From assembly GCA_031316155.1 (NCBI GenBank), contig JALDRB010000001.1:341572-405571 (forward strand): DNA of 64,000 nucleotides. The letters run 5' to 3'. The notes beneath the pieces were generated by a model. That model did no database searches and was not told the DNA's origin. It saw nothing but the letters and a program-made list of their open reading frames with translations. Origin of the DNA: Candidatus Scalindua sp. (GTDB lineage: Bacteria; Planctomycetota; Brocadiia; Brocadiales; Scalinduaceae). Made by a program: the position numbers and the translations under genes. Below are positions 41,772 through 51,283 of the stretch, in pieces; within the stretch, counting starts at the first letter, position 1; every line of letters begins with the position of its first letter.

Positions 41772-42913
41772 ATGAGGTAAAAAATCAAATAGCTGCCTCT
41801 TATGGGGCAAATCGTGGTTTGGAACCTGCAAACGTTATCATATACCTTATAACGACTCTGCTTGTTGTTGGCATAATTATGGTTTACAGCACGAGTTCTG
41901 CAAAATTAATTAAAGGCGATCATGTTCTTAATCTTATCTTTATCAAACATGTTTTTTGGGTAACTATTGCTTTTGCAGGTATGTTAATTATAATGAGGAT
42001 AGATTATCACTACTGGCAAAAATATAGCAACGTGATCTTTGTTGTTGCTCTTATTTGCCTTGTTGCAGTATTGATTCCCGGGGTAGGGTCTACCATTAAT
42101 GGCTCTCGCAGGTGGATTAGATTCAATTCCTATTTTGGGGTGCAGCCATCAGAATTTGCTAAACTTGCAATAATTATTTTTATTTCAGGTTATATAGCAA
42201 GAAATCAGGGAAAGATACAGAATTTTGTCAAAGGGTTTGTGGTTCCCTTAATGGTAATCGGCGTTGTATCTGCGCTTGTCCTGATTGAACCAGATTTCGG
42301 AACAACGTTATTCATCTTATCAGTCTCACTGGTTCTCGTGGCCGCAGGGGGAACGAGAATTGTCTATTTTGTGTTTACGTTAATGGCTTCAATCCCCTTT
42401 ATATATGAAGGTATACATAAAATTAAGCCCTATCAAATGAAAAGGATTCTGGTTTTTCTTGATCCCTGGAAGGATTCCCAGGGTGATGGCTATCAAATAG
42501 TGCAATCATGGATTACTCTTGGATCCGGAGGAATATCAGGTTTAGGACTTGGTGAAGGCCGACAGAAGTTGTTTTTTTTACCCGTGAGCAATAGTGACTT
42601 TATCTTTTCAATAATAGGAGAGGAATTTGGCTTTGTCGGTACTGCAAGTATTGTTATTATGTTTGCCTTGTTGGCTTGGTTTGGTTTAAGGGTCAGCAGG
42701 ACAGCTCCAGACATGTTTGGTTCTTTGCTTGCACTGGGCATAACCCTCTCAGTTGCGTTACAGTCAGCAATGAATATTGCTGTTGTAACGGGCTCGATAC
42801 CTACAACCGGTATTCCTCTACCCTTTATTAGTACCGGCGGGTCTTCATTGTTTTTATCTTTATTAGGAATGGGGGTGCTCTTAAGCATTGCAAAACAATC
42901 AAAAACCCAGTAA
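41768..42913 (+). CDS. ftsW: Peptidoglycan glycosyltransferase FtsW (SEDS family)
   Basis: This is the septal SEDS glycan polymerase, partner of FtsI. From the ATG at 41768, which overlaps the mraY stop, it is 381 residues with about ten membrane helices. Visible blocks are STSSAKL in the first loop, GSRRWIRFNSYFGVQPSEFAKLAII near residue 115, LIEPDFGTTLFIL near 178, YQIVQSWITLGSGGISGLGLGEG near 245, FLPVSNSDFIFSIIGEEFGF near 275 and GIPLPFISTGGSS near the end. All are FtsW/RodA signatures; position next to murG argues for FtsW rather than RodA. Confidence 0.93.
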   Translation: MNEVKNQIAASYGANRGLEPANVIIYLITTLLVVGIIMVYSTSSAKLIKGDHVLNLIFIKHVFWVTIAFAGMLIIMRIDYHYWQKYSNVIFVVALICLVAVLIPGVGSTINGSRRWIRFNSYFGVQPSEFAKLAIIIFISGYIARNQGKIQNFVKGFVVPLMVIGVVSALVLIEPDFGTTLFILSVSLVLVAAGGTRIVYFVFTLMASIPFIYEGIHKIKPYQMKRILVFLDPWKDSQGDGYQIVQSWITLGSGGISGLGLGEGRQKLFFLPVSNSDFIFSIIGEEFGFVGTASIVIMFALLAWFGLRVSRTAPDMFGSLLALGITLSVALQSAMNIAVVTGSIPTTGIPLPFISTGGSSLFLSLLGMGVLLSIAKQSKTQ

Positions 42914-42955
42914 AGTACTTCGGACTGGTATTTCAGATAAAGAGGAGTTTTTTTC

Positions 42956-44128
42956 TTGAAAGTAATCTTTGCCGGTGGAGGTACCGGTGGACATTTAATG
43001 GCAGGTTTAAGTATTGCTGAAGAAATATCATCCAGATTTCCAGATACAAGTATTGTGTTCTTTTGCACAGATTTAAAGAAAGAAGCCGGATACATAGAGA
43101 ATAGCGGCTATGAAATTAACCAGATCAGAGCACGAAAACTAACGTCGTTCCGTCATTTACCGTCATTTGTTTTCATTTCTACCGTTGGAATTGTTTGTTC
43201 TTTGTTTCATATAGCCAGGATAAAACCTGACGTCATTGTTGGTTTGGGGGGATTTGGTTCCGTCTTGCCCGTAGTTGCTGCATATATGCGCAGAATTCCC
43301 ATAGTCTTGATAGAACAAAACAGTATTCCCGGCAGAGCTAATCTTGCATTGGCAAGGTGGGTGGATATAATACTCTGCCATTGGGAAAATACGGCAGAGA
43401 GGTTTAAGAAAGCGAAATCCATAAGTGTAACTGGTATACCAGTACGTAAGGATATTGTGAAGCATAAGACTGCCACTGCTTATAAAACGTTTGGTTTCGC
43501 TTGTCAGGGCAAGACTTTGCTTATTATGGGCGGTAGTCAGGGAGCTCAAACGATAAATAAGGTGCTGTTACAATGTGTGCTAAAAATAAAAAAATTGATT
43601 CCTGAGTTGCAGATTATTCATCTGACTGGTAAACTTGGATATAATAAGGTTAAAACAGAATATGAGAACATGGGGGTCAAGGCCTTTGTTTCTGAGTATT
43701 TTGAAGATATGGGTCTTGTTTATGGAACAACAGACTTGGTTATCTGTCGTTCAGGAGCAAACACGATTTCGGAAATCACTGAGGTAGGTATACCCGCAAT
43801 TCTTATTCCATATCCGTATGCGACTGATAATCATCAATACTGGAATGCATATGAGCTCGCTAAAAATGGTGGAGCTTACATTGTAAAGCAAGAAGAGTTG
43901 AATCCTGAAAAGATGGTAGAATTAGTAGTTCATTTTCTAACAGACTACGAAAAATTACACAAAATGGGAACACTTAATAAAAGCTTGAGTAAGCCTTTCG
44001 CCGCTTCAAGAGTTGTGGACGCAATTATGCGGATACTCAGAGAAAAGAGGCATGTTGAAGATGTGATTTCCGATGGAAACACTGATAAGAGTGAAAATGA
44101 ATCTTACCACACAAGACTGTTATCATAA
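42956..44128 (+). CDS. murG: UDP-N-acetylglucosamine transferase MurG
   Basis: MurG adds GlcNAc to lipid I on the inner membrane face, making lipid II. The 390-residue protein starts MKVIFAGGGTGGHLMAGL, with the Gly-rich loop that in most MurG reads GGTGGHxxPAL. It then shows VGLGGFGSVLPVVAA near residue 98, EQNSIPGRANL near 120, ITGKLGYN-like strand and ICRSGANTISEI near 265, and ILIPYPYATDNHQYWNA. The start is TTG with an AAGAGGAG SD. The C-terminal tail overlaps murC by 32 bases. Confidence 0.94.
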   Translation: MKVIFAGGGTGGHLMAGLSIAEEISSRFPDTSIVFFCTDLKKEAGYIENSGYEINQIRARKLTSFRHLPSFVFISTVGIVCSLFHIARIKPDVIVGLGGFGSVLPVVAAYMRRIPIVLIEQNSIPGRANLALARWVDIILCHWENTAERFKKAKSISVTGIPVRKDIVKHKTATAYKTFGFACQGKTLLIMGGSQGAQTINKVLLQCVLKIKKLIPELQIIHLTGKLGYNKVKTEYENMGVKAFVSEYFEDMGLVYGTTDLVICRSGANTISEITEVGIPAILIPYPYATDNHQYWNAYELAKNGGAYIVKQEELNPEKMVELVVHFLTDYEKLHKMGTLNKSLSKPFAASRVVDAIMRILREKRHVEDVISDGNTDKSENESYHTRLLS

Positions 44129-45677
44129 ATCAAACGATCAACACTGCCAAAACCTTTTTCGTTATAATCACGGACAGGAGAAATGTGTCTATTTTATAGG
44201 TATCGGTGGGGTGGGGATGAGCGCAATTGCCAGGATTTTGATGTATGAAGGTTATACAGTTTCCGGTTCAGATCTGGAATGCACCCCGATTACGCATACT
44301 CTTAAGGAGATGGGAGCCAAGATTAATACGAAACAGGATGGGGAAAGCCTTACACACTATACAAACTTGGTGATAACTTCCGCGGCCATCAATGAAAGCA
44401 ATCCCGATCTTATCAAGGCGAGAATGTTAGGGCTGAAGATTGTAAAATACTCTGAGTTTCTGGGTTCTTTAATGAAAAGTAGGCGTGGTATTGCAGTGAG
44501 CGGTACACATGGTAAGACTACCACAAGTGCTATGATTTCAACAATTTTAAAGAAGTCTGGTCATGAACCGACATTTGTTGTTGGCGGCGACATAACAGAG
44601 ATGGGAGGTGGTTCATGTATTGGAAGAGGGAATCTTTTTGTTGCAGAGGCCTGTGAATATGATAAAACTTTTCTGAACTTGTCACCACAGATAGGGGTAA
44701 TTACGAATATCGATGAAGATCATCTGGATTTCTATAAAAATATACATGGTATTACGGATGCTTTTTCAGAATTTGCAACCTTAATACCCAAAGACGGTTT
44801 GCTTGTAGTATATGATGATGATGAGAATATAAAAACAGCTATAAAAAATGTAAGATGCCAGGTTGCCCGGTATTCAGTCGTTTTAGCGTGTGATAATAAA
44901 CAAAAGGCTTTTCTACCAGACTCTGATTTCTTTCGTTTGCTACCGGGATCATTAACGAATGAATTGCCTGGTGCTGTATATGGTAAGACGGGAAAGAGAT
45001 GGCTTGCAATTGTGCAAGATTTTGATAAGGTGAGGACTCTTTTCAGCGTATATAATGAGTTGGGATTTTTTGGATCTTTTTGTCTTCATCTACCGGGAGT
45101 ACATAATGTAAAAAATGCACTTGCTGCAATTGCTGTTTGCAGCCATATTGGTCTCAGCGCAAACGTTATCGAAAATGCAGTCGCGTCTTTTAAGGGTGTG
45201 AGCCGGCGTTTTCAAACTATCTTTGATGAGGGTGGGATTACCGTAATAGATGATTACGCTCATCATCCCACAGAGATAAGAACGACATTGGAAACGATTA
45301 AGTCTGTTTACGCTTCTCAGCGGATTACGTGTGTATTTCAACCGCATCAGTACAATCGTACAAGGTTTTTCTTGAGAGAGTTTGCTGCATCACTTGCTCT
45401 TGCTGACAGGGTAATCGTTACTGATATTTATGCTGCCAGAGATTCGGACATTGATAAGGTCTCTGTCAGCTCATTAGATCTTGTACGTGAGTTGTGCGGT
45501 ACAGGGAGCGATGTTCGCTATCTGAAAAAAATATCAGAAATTGTGAACAGTCTGCAGAGAAATGTAAAAAAGGGTGATATTGTTTTGACCATGGGAGCAG
45601 GAGATATTTGGAAAGCTGCATATGATCTGAAGAGTTGCCTGAGGGAGAAATATGATAACGAGTACGGAAACAGGTGA
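44097..45677 (+). CDS. murC: UDP-N-acetylmuramate--L-alanine ligase MurC
   Basis: MurC adds L-Ala to UDP-MurNAc with ATP. It has YFIGIGGVGMSAIARIL near residue 33, VSGSDLE, SGTHGKTTTSAMI near 138, EACEYDKTFLNL near 186, ITNIDEDHLDFY near 205, SRRFQTIFDEGGITVIDDYAHHPTEI near 370 and VFQPHQYNRTRFF near 405. I prefer the ATG at 44097; the frame upstream to 44073 lies inside murG. The N-terminal 30 residues before the glycine loop are longer than in most MurC. It overlaps murB by 26 bases. Confidence 0.94.
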   Translation: MNLTTQDCYHKSNDQHCQNLFRYNHGQEKCVYFIGIGGVGMSAIARILMYEGYTVSGSDLECTPITHTLKEMGAKINTKQDGESLTHYTNLVITSAAINESNPDLIKARMLGLKIVKYSEFLGSLMKSRRGIAVSGTHGKTTTSAMISTILKKSGHEPTFVVGGDITEMGGGSCIGRGNLFVAEACEYDKTFLNLSPQIGVITNIDEDHLDFYKNIHGITDAFSEFATLIPKDGLLVVYDDDENIKTAIKNVRCQVARYSVVLACDNKQKAFLPDSDFFRLLPGSLTNELPGAVYGKTGKRWLAIVQDFDKVRTLFSVYNELGFFGSFCLHLPGVHNVKNALAAIAVCSHIGLSANVIENAVASFKGVSRRFQTIFDEGGITVIDDYAHHPTEIRTTLETIKSVYASQRITCVFQPHQYNRTRFFLREFAASLALADRVIVTDIYAARDSDIDKVSVSSLDLVRELCGTGSDVRYLKKISEIVNSLQRNVKKGDIVLTMGAGDIWKAAYDLKSCLREKYDNEYGNR

Positions 45678-46533
45678 TAGCATTTGGCAGTATGATGTGC
45701 CTTTGCGAAATTATACTTCTTTCAGAACAGGAGGGGTAGCTGAAATTTTTGCGGAGCCACGGAGTATATCAGAATTGAAGAAAGTGCTCCAATTCTGCAA
45801 AAGAGAACAAAAAAAGATTTTCGTACTCGGAAACGGGAGTAATGTTTTAGTAAATGATAATGGTGTGCAAGGTGTAGTCGTATACATGGGAGGGGCTCAT
45901 TTTAAGCAGATAAAGAGAAATGGAATGTTTATATGTTCAGGTGCGGGAACGAGTCTTTCCGAACTTATGAGGAAAGCGGCGACATGGGGCTTGGGAGGTT
46001 TAGGTGCCCTTGTTGGAATACCGGGTACCGTGGGTGGAGCAGTAGTAATGAATGCTGGAGGGAAATACGGAAATGTAAGCGATAGTATTGCTTCGGTAAC
46101 AACAATGACCTTTAACGGGGAAATAAAAACCCATAATCGTAAAGATATTGACTTTTGGTACCGTGGGTGCGGCCTCCAAAAACAGATAGTTATTGAGGTA
46201 ACTTTTTTGCTTAAGGGAGCGGAAAAAGAGAAGGTTTTTGGTGAAATGGACAAGATTTTTCAAGAAAAAAAAGAAAGCCAACCTTTAGCAACGTTAAATG
46301 CTGGTTGTATTTTCAAGAACACACAAGGCTTCAAGGCAGCTGAGCTTATTGATCGGGCGAACCTTAAAGGAATGAAAGTCGGTGGTGCTGCTGTCTCGTC
46401 AATACATGCGAATTTTATCGTTAACGCGGAAAATGCCACGAGCTGTGATATACTGGGACTCATAAAAGTAATTAAAAATACGGTTAAAAAAAAATACAAT
46501 GTAACTTTGGAAACAGAATTGCAAATCTGGTAG
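45652..46533 (+). CDS. murB: UDP-N-acetylenolpyruvoylglucosamine reductase MurB
   Basis: MurB is a FAD enzyme that reduces enolpyruvyl-UDP-GlcNAc to UDP-MurNAc with NADPH. The 293-residue protein has NYTSFRTGGVAEIFAEP, VLGNGSNVLVNDNGVQGVV, LGGLGALVGIPGTVGGAVVMNAGG near residue 115, YRGCGLQKQIVIEV, and LNAGCIFKN followed by AAELIDRANLKGMKVGGAAVSSIHANFIVN. It has the short type IIb layout. The proton-donor position is the Cys in NAGCIFKN where many MurB have Ser. Confidence 0.94.
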   Translation: MITSTETGDSIWQYDVPLRNYTSFRTGGVAEIFAEPRSISELKKVLQFCKREQKKIFVLGNGSNVLVNDNGVQGVVVYMGGAHFKQIKRNGMFICSGAGTSLSELMRKAATWGLGGLGALVGIPGTVGGAVVMNAGGKYGNVSDSIASVTTMTFNGEIKTHNRKDIDFWYRGCGLQKQIVIEVTFLLKGAEKEKVFGEMDKIFQEKKESQPLATLNAGCIFKNTQGFKAAELIDRANLKGMKVGGAAVSSIHANFIVNAENATSCDILGLIKVIKNTVKKKYNVTLETELQIW

Positions 46534-46560
46534 CTGACTATGTGAAGTGTGAGAGCAAGC

Positions 46561-48165
46561 ATGCTTGAGTGGAATAAAATTTTGGTTGTTAATAGAGAAC
46601 GGAGAGAGTGTAACTTAATAAAAGAGTTGCTGATGCGGGAAAACTATCAAGTTGAAACCTGTTTCTCCAGCATTGAAGCACTGAATTTAGTGAAGAAAAA
46701 TTATTATCACATGATAATAACAGACCTTGAGATGCCCGGGATTGATGGTCTTGAATTAATAAAAGAGAGCAAAAAGGTGGACCCGCTAATCATGACCATC
46801 ATAGTTACTGCGTGTGCATCTGTAGAGTCCGCAGTTTTGTCGTTGAGGTATGGAGTAGGCGACTATATAAATAAGCCTTTTAGCAGTTTTGAGCTGCAAA
46901 AAGCAGTAAATAATGTTTTTAGTAAATGTCGTGCAGAAAGGGAGCATCGGTTGCTTTTTGATGATTTGAAGAGATCAAATTTTACACTGGATTTTCAGAA
47001 ACAGTTATTATCTAAGAAGATACGTATGGCGAGTCGAGACCTTGCTGAAGCCAACAAAAAGCTTGTTCAAAAATTAAACGAGATAGCCGCTATAGATGAG
47101 ATCAGTAAGCTGTTTACATCAGAAATAAATGTGGACGGGCTGCTCAACTTGTGTTTGAAGCAGATGAATGAAAAGTTAAAGGTTAAACGCAGTTCGATAA
47201 TGCTGTTGGTCAGTGATAAACAGGATGAGTTAATGGTTAAAATGTGTCAAGGCTATAAAAACCAGATGGTATTAGGTAAAGTTCAGAAAATTGGTAAAGG
47301 GATTGCCGGTTTTGTTGCAATAGAGAAAAAGCCCGTTCTTGTTAAAGATGTAAATAATGACCACAGGTTCAGAAGCCATAAAAGAACAGATTATATAACA
47401 AATTCGTTTATTTCTGTACCTTTGTTTTTAGAAAAAAGATTTATCGGTGTAATAAATGTTACGGATAAAATGTCGGGAGAAGAATTCCTTGAGTCTGATC
47501 TTAATCTCCTCTGCACGGTTGCAAATCAAATAAGTATTGCATTGGAAAATGCGAAACTCTACAAGAAAATAGAGGAAAACTGTTTTGATACCGTTAAGTT
47601 TCTGGCTAATCTACTTGAGGCAAAAGATTATTATACGAGTGGACATTCTCAAAGAGTTTCAGAATACGCATCCTCTCTTGCAGATGTTATAGGAATGTCT
47701 GCGCAGGAAAAGAAAACATTAAATCATGCCGCACAATTACATGATATTGGTAAAGTGGGTATACCAGAATCGATCCTTAACAAAGCAGATAAACTGGATG
47801 AGGCAGAATTGAAGACGGTGCAGTCTCATCCTGTAGTCGGAGAAGATATTATAGAACCGTTAGATTTTTTAAAAGAGGCGAAATGCCTGATTAGAGGACA
47901 TCATGAGAGTTTTGATGGAAGAGGATATCCTGACAAATTAGGAGGAGAAGATATTCCAGTTTTAACGAAAATAATGACGATAGCAGACGCCTTTGATGCA
48001 ATAACATCGAAAAGAACGTATCGTTCTCCAAAAAAGGTTGCTGATGCTATATCTGAGCTGAAAAGAATGTCTGGGGTTCAATTTGATCCATTTTTAATTG
48101 ATGCATTTATGTCGAGTGATATCGTAAAGATGGAGTCTGATCTGCAAACACTTGACTATTCCTGA
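46561..48165 (+). CDS. REC-GAF-HD-GYP response regulator
   Basis: This protein of about 534 residues has an N-terminal receiver domain with the phospho-acceptor Asp in MIITDLEMPGIDGLELI near residue 53, and KPFS near 104. A coiled coil follows, then a GAF-type sensor (about 175-325, KIGKGIAGFVAIEKKPVLVKDV). The C-terminal HD-GYP domain (about 345-520) has HSQRVSEYA, LHDIGKVGIP and HHESFDGRGYPDKLGGEDIP. HD-GYP proteins hydrolyse cyclic di-GMP. It is inserted between murB and ddl, an unusual place for a signalling gene, so it may link a second messenger to wall synthesis; that link is inference. No partner kinase is nearby. Confidence 0.93.
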   Translation: MLEWNKILVVNRERRECNLIKELLMRENYQVETCFSSIEALNLVKKNYYHMIITDLEMPGIDGLELIKESKKVDPLIMTIIVTACASVESAVLSLRYGVGDYINKPFSSFELQKAVNNVFSKCRAEREHRLLFDDLKRSNFTLDFQKQLLSKKIRMASRDLAEANKKLVQKLNEIAAIDEISKLFTSEINVDGLLNLCLKQMNEKLKVKRSSIMLLVSDKQDELMVKMCQGYKNQMVLGKVQKIGKGIAGFVAIEKKPVLVKDVNNDHRFRSHKRTDYITNSFISVPLFLEKRFIGVINVTDKMSGEEFLESDLNLLCTVANQISIALENAKLYKKIEENCFDTVKFLANLLEAKDYYTSGHSQRVSEYASSLADVIGMSAQEKKTLNHAAQLHDIGKVGIPESILNKADKLDEAELKTVQSHPVVGEDIIEPLDFLKEAKCLIRGHHESFDGRGYPDKLGGEDIPVLTKIMTIADAFDAITSKRTYRSPKKVADAISELKRMSGVQFDPFLIDAFMSSDIVKMESDLQTLDYS

Positions 48166-48200
48166 GAGATCAAGGTTATCCTGTGTTCGACAGGGGAAAA

Positions 48201-49232
48201 ATGCAAACAAATCAAATAGGTTTTCTTTTATACGATAAGTTCGGGAGACAAAAAACTGTGCAATGCAAAAAGACGATAGCTGTTTTAATGGGAGGCATAT
48301 CTTCGGAAAGGGAGATTTCTTTCCTCTCTGGAAAAGCGGTTACGGGTGCTCTTAGGAAGACGAATAGCAATGTTGTTGAGATAATTGTCAATGACGACAT
48401 TGTTCACGAGATTGATGGTTATGAGGTTGATGTGGCATTTATTGCTCTTCATGGTTTTTTTGGTGAGGATGGAGGTATACAAGAAGTGTTGGAATCAAAA
48501 GGGATTCCATACACAGGTTCAGGGGTTTCCGCGAGTAGGCTTGCAATGGACAAATTAAAATCCAAGAATGTCTTTAAAAGGAACAATATCCCAACTCCCG
48601 ATTTTTTTGATTTCTCAATTACCAGTAGTATATCTGAAATTATCGAGGGTGTGGGGAAAATTACATTACCTGTTGTTGTTAAACCAATAGGAACAGGGTC
48701 GAGTGTTGGAATATCAATGATAAAAAAATATGATGAATTGTGTGAGGGGGTAGCTCATTCCAGATTGTTTGATACGCAGATTCTTATTGAAAAATTTATT
48801 GAAGGTAGGGAAGTGACCGTTGGTATTCTCAATGATTTGCCTCTACCCGTAATCGAAATAAAATCTGCATCACTGTTTTATGATTATAATGCAAAATACA
48901 GGGATGAAAGGACCCAATTTGTTGTTTTGAAACCGGCAGAGAAAACAGGTGAGAAATCACTGTCTCATTCTACTTATGCCAGGGTGCAGGAGCTGGCATT
49001 ACGGGCGCATCAATGCCTTGGCTGTAGCGACTTTTCTCGAGTGGATCTTATTCTTGGTAAAGACGGTGAAATATATGTACTTGAAGTGAATACAATACCT
49101 GGATTTACGGAGAGAAGTTTGTTGCCAAAAGCTGCTGCCGCAGAAAATATCGGCTTTGTCGAGTTGTGTAATACCATCGTTAATAACGCACTAAAACCTA
49201 CCGCTAAAGACATTTCAGTTGTGTGTCCATGA
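48201..49232 (+). CDS. ddl: D-alanine--D-alanine ligase
   Basis: Ddl makes the D-Ala-D-Ala dipeptide used by MurF. From the ATG at 48201 (SD AGGGGAAAA) it has about 343 residues. Visible are IAVLMGGISSEREISFLSGKAV near residue 30, FIALHGFFGEDGGIQEVLESKGIPYTGSG near 80-110, MDKLKSK, PVVVKPIGTGSSVGIS near 155, and FSRVDLILGKDGEIYVLEVNTIPGFTERSLLPKAA near 285-320. All ATP-grasp motifs are intact. Confidence 0.94.
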   Translation: MQTNQIGFLLYDKFGRQKTVQCKKTIAVLMGGISSEREISFLSGKAVTGALRKTNSNVVEIIVNDDIVHEIDGYEVDVAFIALHGFFGEDGGIQEVLESKGIPYTGSGVSASRLAMDKLKSKNVFKRNNIPTPDFFDFSITSSISEIIEGVGKITLPVVVKPIGTGSSVGISMIKKYDELCEGVAHSRLFDTQILIEKFIEGREVTVGILNDLPLPVIEIKSASLFYDYNAKYRDERTQFVVLKPAEKTGEKSLSHSTYARVQELALRAHQCLGCSDFSRVDLILGKDGEIYVLEVNTIPGFTERSLLPKAAAAENIGFVELCNTIVNNALKPTAKDISVVCP

Positions 49233-49321
49233 TTCGCTAAAGGGACTGATCAGAAACCGGATTTCTCCAAAAATAAAGGATACGAAAAAACAATTTTCCG
49301 AACCAGAAAGATTTTGCAGCA

Positions 49322-50245
49322 ATGAAAAATGTTCTTAAGTATCATTACGTAAATGTGCTAGATAGCTTAAAGGTGCATCTGGCTCAATTGCAGCCTTATT
49401 TTGATAAGGTAAAGAAAACAACTTTCTCGTATTTACTCAGGTTAGCAATTGTGACTGTGTTGATTATGGTTGTTTTATGGGTGGTTAAGTCAACTTGGCT
49501 GCATTTTACAAATCGAAAGCTGTTTTTGGTGAGTCCTGCAACTTTTACGTTTGAAACGCCAGATTGGGTAACTGACAGGTTTATTGAGAAGATTAGAAAT
49601 ATTCACGGGTTAAAAATAACGTATAATATATTTGAAAAAGACCTGACAAAAAAGATTGCGGATGTATATGAAAAGTCTTCTCTCGTTTCTCAGGTTGCTT
49701 CCGTACAAAGAAAATTACCAAATATGATAAAGATAAAGCTTGAATTGCGTAGACCGATAGCTATCGTTAAAAGAAAATCCGACGAATATTTAATAGATAA
49801 AGAGTGTGTACGGCTTATAAGGGATTTGTATAAGTTTCCGGAAAAGGAAGGGGACCAGATTTACATTGTGGACAACAGTCGGCTCAAGGTTCCGGGCTAT
49901 GGTGAAAAATGGAATGACATGTCTATCGAGGAAGGGGTAAATCTTTTGAATTACTTAAAATACAATAAGATAGACGAACTTTTTAAGATAGCAACTATCG
50001 ATGTCTCTCATATTGATAGAAGGAAGAAAAATGGTAGAAGCGATATCATACTGTGGACAAAAAACGGAACAATGATAAAATGGGGAAGTCAGCCTTCACC
50101 CGAAAATTTACATGAACTTTCAAATTATGAGAAACTTCAGAACTTATTGAGCGTTGCAAATGAAGAGGGAACAGATTTGTCAAATCTTGAATATGTTGAT
50201 GTTAGATGGAAAACTCCGATTGCTAAACGTAACAACATTCAATAA
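49322..50245 (+). CDS. ftsQ: FtsQ-like cell division protein
   Basis: This 307-residue protein has a single N-terminal membrane helix (about residues 42-58, LAIVTVLIMVVLWVV). A POTRA-like region follows, with IHGLKITYNIFEKDLTKKI, then an FtsQ/DivIB-type segment (VQRKLPNMIKIKLELRRPIAIVKR) and YLIDKECVRLI. It is the last gene of the dcw cluster, in the normal ftsQ place after ddl. Sequence conservation is modest, so the call rests on order, topology and the P-x-K/RPIA segment. No ftsA or ftsZ follows. Confidence 0.85.
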   Translation: MKNVLKYHYVNVLDSLKVHLAQLQPYFDKVKKTTFSYLLRLAIVTVLIMVVLWVVKSTWLHFTNRKLFLVSPATFTFETPDWVTDRFIEKIRNIHGLKITYNIFEKDLTKKIADVYEKSSLVSQVASVQRKLPNMIKIKLELRRPIAIVKRKSDEYLIDKECVRLIRDLYKFPEKEGDQIYIVDNSRLKVPGYGEKWNDMSIEEGVNLLNYLKYNKIDELFKIATIDVSHIDRRKKNGRSDIILWTKNGTMIKWGSQPSPENLHELSNYEKLQNLLSVANEEGTDLSNLEYVDVRWKTPIAKRNNIQ

Positions 50246-50359
50246 ATACAATCTTACGTTTCATACATATCAATGCTGTGTTGCTGTAACCTCTTGTCTC
50301 TTATTACCTCCTTTTTTCTCTCTATCTGATCTGGCCCGATGACTCGCTCGGACGGATCA

Positions 50360-50430
50360 GCATCAAATAATAAATTTCAAATAACAAACAAACCATATAA
50401 AATAATCAAACACAAAATTCCAAACTGTTT
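50360..50430. repeat. AT-rich dispersed repeat, family B, copy 3
   Basis: GCATCAAATAATAAATTTC followed by CAAATAACAAACAAACC is closely similar to the left part of copies 1 and 2. The right arm is not evident. The remaining part of the 500-bp spacer between ftsQ and the next gene holds the promoter at 50550. Confidence 0.55.
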
Positions 50431-50549
50431 TGAAAAAATTTCTTTAAGTTTTTTACGTAACTTAAGTGTTGAATGATCTTTGTAACCATAAATATAGTGT
50501 TGAAAGATAACTAGAGTACAATATTTTGTATGTTTAGAGATAAAAGTTC

Positions 50550-50577
50550 TTGACATTTTATTCGCAATTTGTATAGT
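50550..50577 (+). promoter_or_regulatory. Sigma-70-type promoter
   Basis: TTGACA (50550) and TATAGT (50572) with a 16-base spacer lie about 175 bases before the ATG at 50752. A second GGAGG-like purine run at 50653 lies between and may belong to an upstream leader. Confidence 0.65.
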
Positions 50578-50751
50578 ACTCTCTGCTATACCTTATTTCT
50601 AGAGTCTCATTGTTGTTGCATTTTTTTTCATCAATATTAAGAAGTGCAGGAAAGGAGGTGTGATAGCAGTTTATTGTTATTGATAAAGTTTAAGATGGTT
50701 AAAGAATATATTGATAGTGCTTATTTTTTTTTTTTGAAAGGGGGGTTGTTA

Positions 50752-51219
50752 ATGGTAACAGTATCAACCATGAGTGAAAAAACTGATGTTTGTGAAATGG
50801 TGGAGAGAAGTGTTTCTATTTTTGTAGAGGCTGTAGAATTGTCTTCTGACTTGGAAATATTAGGTACAGCATTTCCGTCAGATATGGATGGTCATCAAGG
50901 CGGGGAAGTTTTCGTGATAAGGGATTATACGAAGGATGAGGGTATTGAGGGTGCTTATGTTGAGGTGTCAATAAATGAAGTTGTGGAAAAAGTTACGGAT
51001 TTTGATAAGGCTCAAGAATTTCTACGGGTAATCAGTAACGATAGGTCGTCTATTGTTCTTAATGGGATCACCAGAATTGTAGGATATTATTCAAGGGTTA
51101 ATAATTGGAATAAGTCGAAGGTGGGAGAGCTGCGAGATAGATCAAACGGAAGATATGGTCTTACGAATGAAAAATCTTGCTTTCAGGGAGAACGTCTAAA
51201 GATGATCGATTCTTTGTAA
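50752..51219 (+). CDS. Small protein with class III ribonucleotide-reductase-like C-terminal motif
   Basis: From the ATG at 50752 (SD GAAAGGGGGG) it has 155 residues. The N-terminal part is acidic and unrecognised. The end reads NGITRIVGYYSRVNNWNKSK followed by GELRDRSNGRYG. This resembles the extreme C-terminus of anaerobic (class III) ribonucleotide reductases (T-R-x-x-G-Y-x...N-x-x-W-N-x-x-K), where the glycyl radical site lies near. The catalytic barrel is absent, so it cannot be an RNR. An in-frame GTG at 50644 gives an unlikely longer form. A role as a radical-related spare part or regulator is speculation. Confidence 0.6.
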   Translation: MVTVSTMSEKTDVCEMVERSVSIFVEAVELSSDLEILGTAFPSDMDGHQGGEVFVIRDYTKDEGIEGAYVEVSINEVVEKVTDFDKAQEFLRVISNDRSSIVLNGITRIVGYYSRVNNWNKSKVGELRDRSNGRYGLTNEKSCFQGERLKMIDSL

Positions 51220-51283
51220 GGAAAGGATCGGTTACGTGGTGCTTAAATAAGAGGAGAAAACTCTCTTGTGATGTTTAATTTAA

